Source of the DNA: Nocardioides seonyuensis
GTDB taxonomy: Bacteria > Actinomycetota > Actinomycetes > Propionibacteriales > Nocardioidaceae
Length of the DNA stretch: 64,000 nt
Direction: 5' to 3'
Assembly: GCF_004683965.1 (NCBI RefSeq)
Contig: NZ_CP038436.1
Coordinates: 496,001 to 560,000 of the forward strand
Below the pieces are notes generated by a model. It saw nothing but the letters and a program-made list of their open reading frames with translations, searched no databases and was not told where the DNA came from. Shown here in pieces: positions 17,474-24,990 of the stretch (positions within the stretch are counted from its first letter, which is position 1; each line of letters opens with the position of its first letter). Both the position numbers and the translations under genes were made by a program.

Positions 17474-18262
17474 TCAGCGTCGTACGACGCGCGCGCCCAG
17501 CACCCGGAGCAGCTGGCGGGGCGCGGCGACCGACATGCGGTGACGCGACGGCCGGGCGCCGTACTCCACGGTCAGGGCCGAACCACGGAAGTTGGCGTTG
17601 AACCAGCTGGTCATCGTGCCGTGGCACAGACCGCCGCAATCGAGCGTGGTGGTCGGGAGTCGCAGGCCGCGTGCCAGGCGGCGTGCGAAGTGCGGGTCCT
17701 TGGTGTCGGTGTCGACGCCGAACAGCGGCTGGTGGAAGCTGACGACCCGTCGGGGGCGGACCTGGCGCAGGAATTTCATCATCGCGCGCGTCTCGGGCTC
17801 GCTGGCCGGCCGCGGGCCGGACTCGTAGCTGCCGTCGAGGTCGGCCCAGTCGTGGGGGTAGTTGCGGTTGAGGTCGACCCCATGGGCGTTGCGGCGGGTG
17901 CGCCGCACCAGGCCGTCGGGGTTGTAGCGCGGCACGACCCACAGGTCGATGCCTCGAATCGGCCTGCCGTCGCGCAGTGACTGCAGGATGAGGCGGGTGG
18001 CGGGCTCGTTGCCGTGCATCGTCGAGATCAGGACCACCCGGCGCTTGCCGGGCTCCCCGAGCCGCCAGGCGTGGATGGGGCGACCCTTGACCGAGCGGCC
18101 GAGGATGCGCTTCTCCACGACCGCCGGGCGCTCGGTGGCGTACGACGTGCGCGTCGCCGAGGTGGCCGGACCGCCCGGCGCCGCCGAGACCGGCCCGACC
18201 AGGGCGGCCGCGCCCATCGAGCAGCAGACGAGGAGGACGAGGAGCCAGGCGGACTGACGCAT
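17474..18262 (-). CDS. Secreted M14-family zinc carboxypeptidase-like protein
   Basis: A 262-residue exported protein with signal peptide MRQSAWLLVLLVCCSMGAAALVGPVSA. The M14 peptidase zinc motif is HxxE in STMHGNEP near residue 90; NRNYPHDW, the third ligand His in SFHQPLF and the general-base Glu in LTVEYG complete the active site. The family includes murein peptide amidase-like enzymes, so a wall-peptide substrate is plausible. The ATG shares a base with the stop of the preceding 4-TM gene. Confidence 0.85.
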   Translation of the reverse strand: MRQSAWLLVLLVCCSMGAAALVGPVSAAPGGPATSATRTSYATERPAVVEKRILGRSVKGRPIHAWRLGEPGKRRVVLISTMHGNEPATRLILQSLRDGRPIRGIDLWVVPRYNPDGLVRRTRRNAHGVDLNRNYPHDWADLDGSYESGPRPASEPETRAMMKFLRQVRPRRVVSFHQPLFGVDTDTKDPHFARRLARGLRLPTTTLDCGGLCHGTMTSWFNANFRGSALTVEYGARPSRHRMSVAAPRQLLRVLGARVVRR

Positions 18263-18684
18263 CAGACCGCCGCGGTGAGGTAGGCCCAGGTGAAGCCCAG
18301 CACGAGAACCAGCATCCCGCCGTGGGCCAGGATCGAGAGACCGGCCCCGTCGCTCCAGGAGTCGGTGACAGCCCGCGTCACGTGACGGCCGCGCGCCGGC
18401 AGCCATCGCATCAGGATGAGCAGGCCGCAGAGGGTCGTGACCCACCACGCCGCGATGGCGACGATGCCCATGAGGGCTCCGCCGAGGAAGGAGTCCTCGG
18501 ACGAGACCACGTACACCGCCCACAGCGCGAGCGCGAGGATGCCGGAGACGAAATGGGCCAGGGCGAGGGCAGGGCTCACGGGGAAGCGTCCGGCGACGGC
18601 GTCGCCACGCAGCCGCAGCCTGGTGAGGACGATGATCAGCGCGGCCAGGGCCACGCCGATCCAGACGACTGTTGTGCTCGACAC
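18262..18684 (-). CDS. Four-span membrane protein, unknown function
   Basis: A 140-residue protein with four hydrophobic segments (VVWIGVALAALIIVL; ALAHFVSGILALALWAVYVV; LGGALMGIVAIAAWWVTTLCGLLILM; LAHGGMLVLVLGFTWAYL), no soluble domain and a GTG start. I do not recognise a named family. Its stop overlaps the M14 peptidase start by one base, implying co-expression and perhaps a membrane partner role. Confidence 0.7.
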   Translation of the reverse strand: MSSTTVVWIGVALAALIIVLTRLRLRGDAVAGRFPVSPALALAHFVSGILALALWAVYVVSSEDSFLGGALMGIVAIAAWWVTTLCGLLILMRWLPARGRHVTRAVTDSWSDGAGLSILAHGGMLVLVLGFTWAYLTAAV

Positions 18685-18699
18685 GCGGGGCAGTCTGCC

Positions 18700-18990
18700 C
18701 TAGGGGAGCTCGTCCTTGCCACGGGCGTCGGGATCAGTCTTCTCCTCGGCCTGGGCGTCCAGCTGGGACGCCAGGCGGTCGAGGAGGGCGTCGACCTCGC
18801 TGGCCCGGTAGCCCCGGACCGCCAGGGAGAACCGCACCCGTCGCAGGTCTGCGCCGACGAGGGTCCCCTGGGGGAGGTCGAGGTCCGGGCGGTCGTGCGA
18901 GACCGGCGGCAGGTCGCCGGTGCGTCCCGAGGCGATGACTGCCACTCCCCCCATGGCGAGCACCACGAGCACCGCGAAGAACCACATCAT
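18700..18990 (-). CDS. DivIVA-domain membrane-anchored small protein
   Basis: A 96-residue protein with an N-terminal membrane helix (MMWFFAVLVVLAMGGVAVIA) and a short DivIVA-type motif (RRVRFSLAVRGYRASEVDALLDRLASQL) ahead of an acidic tail. The motif is the family's membrane/curvature-binding unit, and such proteins are thought to mark poles or septa. It follows the LOG-family gene by 7 bases and is likely in the same dapE operon. Confidence 0.8.
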   Translation of the reverse strand: MMWFFAVLVVLAMGGVAVIASGRTGDLPPVSHDRPDLDLPQGTLVGADLRRVRFSLAVRGYRASEVDALLDRLASQLDAQAEEKTDPDARGKDELP

Positions 18991-18997
18991 GGGCGCA

Positions 18998-19756
18998 TCA
19001 CTCCGGTCGCTCGGGCGCCGGCGTGGGCCAGCGGTTCTCTCGTGCCGCGACCATGATCGCCACGGCCTCGTCGACGTCGTCGGTCACCTGGAGCATCTCG
19101 ACGTCGTCCTGGCTGATCTTGCCCTGCGCGAGCACGGTGTCGCGGAGCCAGTCGATCAGGCCCGACCAGTAGGCGCTGCCGAGCAGCACGATCGGGAAGG
19201 AGGTGACCTTCTGGGTCTGCACCAGGGTGAGCGCCTCGAAGAGCTCGTCGAGCGTGCCGACGCCACCCGGCAGGACGACGAACCCCTGCGAGTACTTCAC
19301 GAACATGGTCTTGCGGGCGAAGAAGTAGCGGAAGTTGATCCCCTTGTCGACCCACGCGTTGAGGCCGGCCTCGAACGGCAGCTCGATCCCGAGCCCGATG
19401 GAGGCCCCCCCTGCCTCGCTCGCTCCCTTGTTGGCGGCCTCCATCGCGCCGGGGCCGCCGCCGGTGATGACCGCGAAGCCGGCACGCGCGAGCTTGGCGC
19501 CCACCTCCTCCGCCAACGCGTAGAACGGGTTGTCCACGGCAGTGCGGGCCGAGCCGAAGACCGCGATGGCGGGCCCGAGCTCGGCGAGGGCGCCGAATCC
19601 CTCGACGAACTCCGCCTGGATCCGCATCACCCGCCATGGATCGGTGTGGACCCAGTCGGTCGCGCCGCGCGAGTCGAGCAGGCGCTGGTCGGTGGTGCTG
19701 CCGTCGTGGACCTGTCCGCGACGTTCAATGATCGGCCCCTTGAACCTGTCCTTCAC
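18998..19756 (-). CDS. LOG-family (TIGR00730) nucleoside-5'-monophosphate phosphoribohydrolase
   Basis: A 252-residue Rossmann-fold protein of the lysine-decarboxylase-like LOG family. The signature motifs are GGGPGAMEAANKG and PGGVGTLDELFE, which bind nucleotide and cleave the N-glycosidic bond of nucleoside monophosphates (cytokinin-type riboside phosphates in characterised members). Start is GTG preceded by AAGGAG and overlapping the dapE stop by 4 bases; longer in-frame readings run through dapE in another frame. The adjacency to dapE is widespread in actinobacteria. Confidence 0.88.
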   Translation of the reverse strand: MKDRFKGPIIERRGQVHDGSTTDQRLLDSRGATDWVHTDPWRVMRIQAEFVEGFGALAELGPAIAVFGSARTAVDNPFYALAEEVGAKLARAGFAVITGGGPGAMEAANKGASEAGGASIGLGIELPFEAGLNAWVDKGINFRYFFARKTMFVKYSQGFVVLPGGVGTLDELFEALTLVQTQKVTSFPIVLLGSAYWSGLIDWLRDTVLAQGKISQDDVEMLQVTDDVDEAVAIMVAARENRWPTPAPERPE

Positions 19757-20814
19757 GCCAGCCACTCCTTCAAGGTCTGCTCGCACCGTGTGAGGTGCTC
19801 GACCGGGACGTGCTCGTCCTGCTTGTGGGCGAACAACGGGTCGCCCGGACCGTAGTTGACCGCCGGGATGCCCAGCTGGGTGAACTGGGCGACGTCGGTC
19901 CAGCCGAACTTCGGGTTGACCTCGCCGCCGACCGACTCCACGAACGCCTTGGCGGCCGGGCGGTCCAGGCCTGGCATCGCGCCCGGCGCCAGGTCGGTGA
20001 TCGTCACGTCGAACCCGTCGAAGAAGTCCCTGACGAACGCCTCGGCCTCGGCGGTCGAGCGGTCCGGCGCGAAGCGGAAGTTGACCTCGACCACGCACTC
20101 GTCGGGGACCACGTTGCCGGCGACGCCGCCGCGGATGCCCACCGCGTTGAGCCCCTCGTGGTAGGTGAGGCCGTCCAGCTCTGGGCGGCGAGGCTCGTAG
20201 CCGGCGAGGCGGTTGAGCACCTCGGCCGCGGCATGGATCGCGTTGACGCCCTGCCAGCTGCGCGCGCTGTGGGCGCGCTCGCCGGACGTGCGGACCTCGG
20301 CGCGCAGGGTGCCCTGGCAACCCGCCTCCACGCCGGCGTTGCTCGGCTCCATCAGGATCGCGAAGTCGGCCTGCAGGAGGTCGGGGTCGGACTCGGTGAG
20401 CTTGCGCAGGCCGTTGAAGGTCGACTCGACCTCCTCGGCCTCGTAGAGCACGAAGGTCAGGTCGCGGCTCGGCTCGGGCAGGTCGGCGGCGAGCTTGAGG
20501 ATGACCGCGTCACCGCCCTTCATGTCGCAGGTGCCGAGGCCGTGCAGGATCCCGGCCGAATCGTCGCGCCGGGCGGGCAGGTTGTCGTTGACCGGCACCG
20601 TGTCGAGGTGGCCGGCGATGACTACCCGCTCGCCGCGGCCCAGGTCGGTGCGAGCGACGACGGTGTGCCCGCGTCGTACGACACTGAGGTGGGGCAGCTC
20701 GCGCAGGGCAGCCTCCACGGCGTCGGCGAGCACCTGCTCGTGGTGACTGACCGACTCGATGTTGACCAGCTGCTCGGTGAGCGTGACGACGTCGGCTGCC
20801 AGGTCGAGCTGCAT
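19753..20814 (-). CDS. dapE: Succinyl-diaminopimelate desuccinylase
   Basis: A 353-residue M20-family metalloenzyme that hydrolyses N-succinyl-LL-diaminopimelate in the lysine/peptidoglycan precursor pathway. Zinc ligands are visible in VVIAGHLDTVPVND, GTCDMKGGD and LYEAEEVES; the lid domain contains RAHSARSWQG. Length equals that of mycobacterial DapE when started at MQLDLAADVV; a longer form beginning 22 codons upstream is possible. dapD and dapC lie 12-16 kb away in the same window. Confidence 0.93.
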   Translation of the reverse strand: MQLDLAADVVTLTEQLVNIESVSHHEQVLADAVEAALRELPHLSVVRRGHTVVARTDLGRGERVVIAGHLDTVPVNDNLPARRDDSAGILHGLGTCDMKGGDAVILKLAADLPEPSRDLTFVLYEAEEVESTFNGLRKLTESDPDLLQADFAILMEPSNAGVEAGCQGTLRAEVRTSGERAHSARSWQGVNAIHAAAEVLNRLAGYEPRRPELDGLTYHEGLNAVGIRGGVAGNVVPDECVVEVNFRFAPDRSTAEAEAFVRDFFDGFDVTITDLAPGAMPGLDRPAAKAFVESVGGEVNPKFGWTDVAQFTQLGIPAVNYGPGDPLFAHKQDEHVPVEHLTRCEQTLKEWLA

Positions 20815-20924
20815 GCCCCCATCCAACCAGTCCGCCCCCGCGGACAGCTCCGAACGGTCGACCGGGACCTGTGCCACCATGTGTCCGCATCGGGCAGGGG
20901 GCCCGTGCAGACGGGGGATCTGTC

Positions 20925-22946
20925 ATGGAGCGAGTCATCAGGCACCTGGCGGTGCTGGTCGTCCTGGGTCTGACGAGCGTCGCGCTGGTCGTGGGCCCGG
21001 CCGGGGCCAAGCCGACCTGGCAGCCGGTGACCAACATGTATGCCGACCTGTCCGCAGTGGGCGGTTCGGCGCAGGCGCCCGACGTCGCGGTCGACGCCGA
21101 GGGCAACGCGACCGCCGTGTGGTCGCGCTCGACCGGGTCTGGGTTCGTCGTGCAGGCAGCCACCCGTGAAGCCGGCGGGGCGTGGAGCGCCCCGGTGGAC
21201 CTGACGACCGCGTCCAACGGCTACGACCCCCAGGTCGTGGTCGATGCGGCCGGCAACGCCACCGCCATCTGGCGCGCGCGTGCAGGCGAGGGCACCGTCG
21301 TACAGGCTGCTGGCCGCCCCGCGGGCGGCGTGTGGAGCGCCCCGGTCGATCTCGCCACCGACCTCACCCTCGACCACTCCCGCATCGACGTCCCACAGAT
21401 CGCCGTCGACGCCGCGGGCAACGTCACCGCGACCTGGTCGCGTTACGACGCCTTCCGGTTCGTCGTGCAGGCCGCCTCTCGTCCAGCAGGCGGGGCCTGG
21501 ACGACACCGGTCGACCTGTCTGCCCCCAGCAACACCTCCGCGAACTCCTCGCTCGCGCTCGATCCGGCGGGCAACGCCACGGTCGTCTGGACGACCAGTG
21601 AGGGTTCCGGTGGTGGATACGCCCCGGGCAGCGGAGCCAAGATCCAGGCCGCGACCCGCCCTGCGGGGGGTACGTGGTCCTCGGCCGTCGACGTCACCGA
21701 CGCCGGCCCCTCGTCCTACGTCTACGAGCCCCGCGTCGTCGTCGGCCGTACCGGCGAGGTGACTGCGATCTGGCTGGCGCTCTCCGGCGCCTACGTGGTC
21801 CAGTCCGCCACCCGCCCCGCCCAGGGACCGTGGACGGCCCCTGAGACCCTGTCGGCTCCGGGCGCGGACACCTCGAACCCGGATGTCGCCGTCGACGGAC
21901 AGGGCACGACCACTGCCGTCTGGCAGGAGCACGACGGCGACAACTGGATCGTCAAGGGGGCCAGGCGCGCCGCCGGAGGGGCATGGTCCGACGGGGTCGA
22001 CCTCTCGGCTCCCGGGCAGGACGCGATCAACCCCCAGGCGGTCGGCGACAGCGCCGGCAACACCACGGCAATCTGGACCCGCTCCGACGGCACCGCCGAG
22101 CGCATCCAGGCCGCCACGCAGGCGGCCGGCGGCACCTGGACCGAACCCCTCGACCTCTCCGCACCCGGAGACGGACCCAGCAGCATCCCCTTCCTCGAGA
22201 ACGGGGAGGCCCACAACCCGGAGATCGCAGTCGACCCTGCCGGCAACGTCACAGCCGTGTGGTCGCGCTTCGACGGCAACAGCTGGATCGTCCAGGCCCG
22301 TGGTCTCGACGCCGCCGGGCCGGTGGTCGCCGCTCTCACCTCGCCCCCCTCCGGGACCACCGGAAAGCCGCTGGGCTTCGAGGTCACCGCCAGCGACGTG
22401 TGGTCCAGCATCACCGACGTCGCCTGGGACTTCGGTGACGGTCAGACCGCTTCGGGTGCCTCGGTGACGCACACGTACGCCAACCCCGGGACGCGCACGG
22501 TGACGGTCACCCTGACCGACGCGGTGGGCAACGCCACCACCCGCACCCGCACGATCGACGTGGCACCGGCACCGGTCGCCCCGCCGCAGGTCGACCCACC
22601 GGCGACCGCGCCCGAGATCACGGGCCTGCGGCTCAAGCCCAAGCAGATCGAGATCCACGGGCCCAAGCGCAGGACCCGCACCGCGGTCGTCCTCCGTCTC
22701 ACCGAGGACGCCAGGGTCACCCTCACCATCCAGCGCAAGGGCGTCACTGGCAAGAAGGTCAGGTCGGCGGTCGTCCTGCGCAAGAGCCTCGACTCCGGCA
22801 GCTCCAAGCTCCGCCTCACCAGCAAGCAGCTCAAGCGCAAGCTGGGCAAGCGCAGCTTCGTGCCCGGCCGCTACACGCTCACCGTGACAGCGGTCAACGA
22901 TGCGGGCAAGGACAGTCGCAGCACCACGCTCCGCGTGCGCCGCTGA
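20925..22946 (+). CDS. Secreted eight-repeat protein with PKD domain (paralogue A)
   Basis: A 673-residue exported protein. The signal peptide (MERVIRHLAVLVVLGLTSVALVVGPAGA) precedes eight repeats of about 50 residues. The core reads VAVDAEGNATAVW, then VVQAATREAGGAWSAPVDL, with the number and pattern suggesting a beta-propeller. A PKD-like domain follows (WDFGDGQTASGASVTHTYANPG, about residues 470-550), then a basic C-terminal domain of about 110 residues (EITGLRLKPKQIEIHG to RSTTLRVRR). No catalytic motif, sortase signal or membrane anchor is visible. GGGGGAT lies ahead of the ATG. The next gene is a clear paralogue. A ligand-binding or surface role is inferred. Confidence 0.85.
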   Translation: MERVIRHLAVLVVLGLTSVALVVGPAGAKPTWQPVTNMYADLSAVGGSAQAPDVAVDAEGNATAVWSRSTGSGFVVQAATREAGGAWSAPVDLTTASNGYDPQVVVDAAGNATAIWRARAGEGTVVQAAGRPAGGVWSAPVDLATDLTLDHSRIDVPQIAVDAAGNVTATWSRYDAFRFVVQAASRPAGGAWTTPVDLSAPSNTSANSSLALDPAGNATVVWTTSEGSGGGYAPGSGAKIQAATRPAGGTWSSAVDVTDAGPSSYVYEPRVVVGRTGEVTAIWLALSGAYVVQSATRPAQGPWTAPETLSAPGADTSNPDVAVDGQGTTTAVWQEHDGDNWIVKGARRAAGGAWSDGVDLSAPGQDAINPQAVGDSAGNTTAIWTRSDGTAERIQAATQAAGGTWTEPLDLSAPGDGPSSIPFLENGEAHNPEIAVDPAGNVTAVWSRFDGNSWIVQARGLDAAGPVVAALTSPPSGTTGKPLGFEVTASDVWSSITDVAWDFGDGQTASGASVTHTYANPGTRTVTVTLTDAVGNATTRTRTIDVAPAPVAPPQVDPPATAPEITGLRLKPKQIEIHGPKRRTRTAVVLRLTEDARVTLTIQRKGVTGKKVRSAVVLRKSLDSGSSKLRLTSKQLKRKLGKRSFVPGRYTLTVTAVNDAGKDSRSTTLRVRR

Positions 22947-23043
22947 CCGAGGTCCGATCTGCCGCACCGGTCTGGACCGGTCTTGCCGGAGGGGTCGGCG
23001 TCTGACCCAATGACAGGTCAGCCGTCTTCACGGGGGAGTCGTC

Positions 23044-24978
23044 ATGGCCCGGTCACGCCGCAGTCTCGCAGTGCTCGTCTCACTGGTCTTCGCGGCCGCC
23101 CTGCTCGCCCAGCCACCCGCGCAGGCGGCGCCGACATGGCGCGTGGTCGACGACCTCTCCGCCGCCGGGCAGGCGGCCTACCTGCCGCAGGTGGCCGTCG
23201 ACGCGTCGGGCAGCTCGACTGCCGTGTGGCAGCAGGATGACGGCGCCGAGAGCATCATCTGGTCGGCCCACCGACCAGCCGGCGGCACCTGGTCCGACCC
23301 CGTCGCCCTCTCGAGCCCCGGGCAGGACGCCCGCACGGCCGACGTCGCAGTCGACGGGTCCGGAAACGCCGTCGCCGTGTGGGAGCGCTCGAACGGCACC
23401 CACACCATCATCCAGACCGCCACCCGCACCGCGGGCGCGTGGTCGGGCAGCACCGACGTCTCCACCGCCGGGCAGAACGCCTACCTGCCCCAGGTCGCGG
23501 TCGACCCAGCGGGCAACGCCACCGTGATGTGGTACCGGAGCAACGGCGCCCACACCGTCATCCAGGCCGCCACCCGACCTGTCGGCGGCGTGTGGCCGGC
23601 ACCCACCGACGTGTCCGTCGCCGGCCAGAACGCCTACGGTCCACGCCTGGTGATCGACTCCGCAGGAACCGTCACCGCCGTGTGGCGACGCAACAACGGC
23701 GTGCACAACGTCATCCAGTCGGCTGTACGTCCCGCCGGCGGCTCCTGGTCGGCACCCGCTGACCTCTCCGCCGCGGGCCAGTCCGCCAACACCCCCCGCC
23801 TGGCTGTCGACGGCCAGGGCGGCGTCACCGTGGTCTGGTACCGCTGGAACGGCTCGCACTACCTCGTCCAGGCAGTCAGCCGACCCGCCGGCGGCACGTG
23901 GTCCTCCCCCACCGACCTCACCGCCCTCGGGGGAAGTGCCTGGGACCCTGAGGTCGCCGTCGACACGGCCGGCAACGCCACCGCGGTCTGGTACCGCAGC
24001 GACGGCACCGACTACATCATGCAGGCCGCCAGCCGTCCCGCCGGTGGCACCTGGTCCGTCCCGACGAACCTGTCGGCCCCCGGCGAGGACGCCCGGGAGC
24101 CACGGGTCGTCGTCGACTCAGCCGGCAACGCCACCGCGGTGTGGTACCGCAGCGACGGCACCCACACGGTCGTCCAGTCGGCCAGCCGCCCGGCCGGTGG
24201 CGCCTGGTCCGCCCCGACCGACCTGTCGGCCCCCGGCCAGGACGCCCGGGACCCACAGGTCGTCATCGACTCGGCCGGCAACGCCACCACGGTCTGGTAC
24301 CGCAGCGACGGCACCCACAGCGTCATCCAGGCACGAGGGCTCGACGTGGCCGGGCCGGTGCTCACCAGCTTCACGACGCCGACGAACGCGAAGACCAGCC
24401 ACGTCGAGAACCTCTCGGTGTCGTCGTACGACGTGTGGTCGCCCGTGGACAGCACGGCCTGGTCCTTCGGCGACGGGACAACCGCCAGCGGAAGCGCCGT
24501 CACCCATGCCTGGATGGCCGCCGGGACCTACACGGTGACGGTGACGCTCAGCGACGCCGCCGGGAACACCACCACCGCCTCGCGTGAGGTCATCGTGACC
24601 GGGCTGCCGGTCATCTTCGTTCCTCCAGCTGAGCCCGTGGCGCCGGAGATCACCGGCCTCCGGCTCAAGCCCAAGCAGATCGAGATCCACGGATCGAAGG
24701 GCAGGACCCGCACCAAGGTCATTGTGAGACTCACCGAGTCCGCCAAGGTCACGATCACCCTCAAGCGCAAGGGCGCCAAGGGGAAGAAGGCCCGGCAGAA
24801 GGTCGTCCTGCGCAAGAGCCTGAAGGCCGGCCAGAGCAAGCTCCGGCTCACCAGCAAGCAGCTCAAGCGCAAGCTCGGCAAGCGCCACTTCAAGCCCGGC
24901 CGCTACAAGCTCACGGTCAAGGCCACCAACAAGGCCGGTCAGGACAGGCGCAGCGTGACGCTCCGCGTCCGCCGGTAG
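23044..24978 (+). CDS. Secreted eight-repeat protein with PKD domain (paralogue B)
   Basis: A 644-residue paralogue of the preceding gene in the same orientation. Signal peptide MARSRRSLAVLVSLVFAAALLAQPPAQA, then eight repeats of about 51 residues more regular than in paralogue A (VVVDSAGNATAVWYRSDGTH, VVQSASRPAGGAWSAP). A PKD-like domain (WSFGDGTTASGSAVTHAW) and a strongly basic C-terminal domain (many Lys/Arg, ending SVTLRVRR) follow. The segment encoding EITGLRLKPKQIEIHG is nearly identical in DNA to that of paralogue A, indicating recent duplication or gene conversion. GGGGGAG precedes the ATG. The 97-base gap between the two genes fits either an operon or a separate promoter. It is convergent with ileS. 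Confidence 0.85.
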   Translation: MARSRRSLAVLVSLVFAAALLAQPPAQAAPTWRVVDDLSAAGQAAYLPQVAVDASGSSTAVWQQDDGAESIIWSAHRPAGGTWSDPVALSSPGQDARTADVAVDGSGNAVAVWERSNGTHTIIQTATRTAGAWSGSTDVSTAGQNAYLPQVAVDPAGNATVMWYRSNGAHTVIQAATRPVGGVWPAPTDVSVAGQNAYGPRLVIDSAGTVTAVWRRNNGVHNVIQSAVRPAGGSWSAPADLSAAGQSANTPRLAVDGQGGVTVVWYRWNGSHYLVQAVSRPAGGTWSSPTDLTALGGSAWDPEVAVDTAGNATAVWYRSDGTDYIMQAASRPAGGTWSVPTNLSAPGEDAREPRVVVDSAGNATAVWYRSDGTHTVVQSASRPAGGAWSAPTDLSAPGQDARDPQVVIDSAGNATTVWYRSDGTHSVIQARGLDVAGPVLTSFTTPTNAKTSHVENLSVSSYDVWSPVDSTAWSFGDGTTASGSAVTHAWMAAGTYTVTVTLSDAAGNTTTASREVIVTGLPVIFVPPAEPVAPEITGLRLKPKQIEIHGSKGRTRTKVIVRLTESAKVTITLKRKGAKGKKARQKVVLRKSLKAGQSKLRLTSKQLKRKLGKRHFKPGRYKLTVKATNKAGQDRRSVTLRVRR

Positions 24979-24990
24979 GTCACGCCGGCG

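Noticed and set aside
20622..22967. 781-codon minus-strand frame opposite repeat protein A
   Set aside because: Shadow of the tandem repeats on the other strand; no start site, signal peptide or domain.
23150..24340. CRISPR-like periodicity at DNA level
   Set aside because: The period of about 153 bases follows in-frame protein repeats with variable DNA; no short identical direct repeats with unique spacers.
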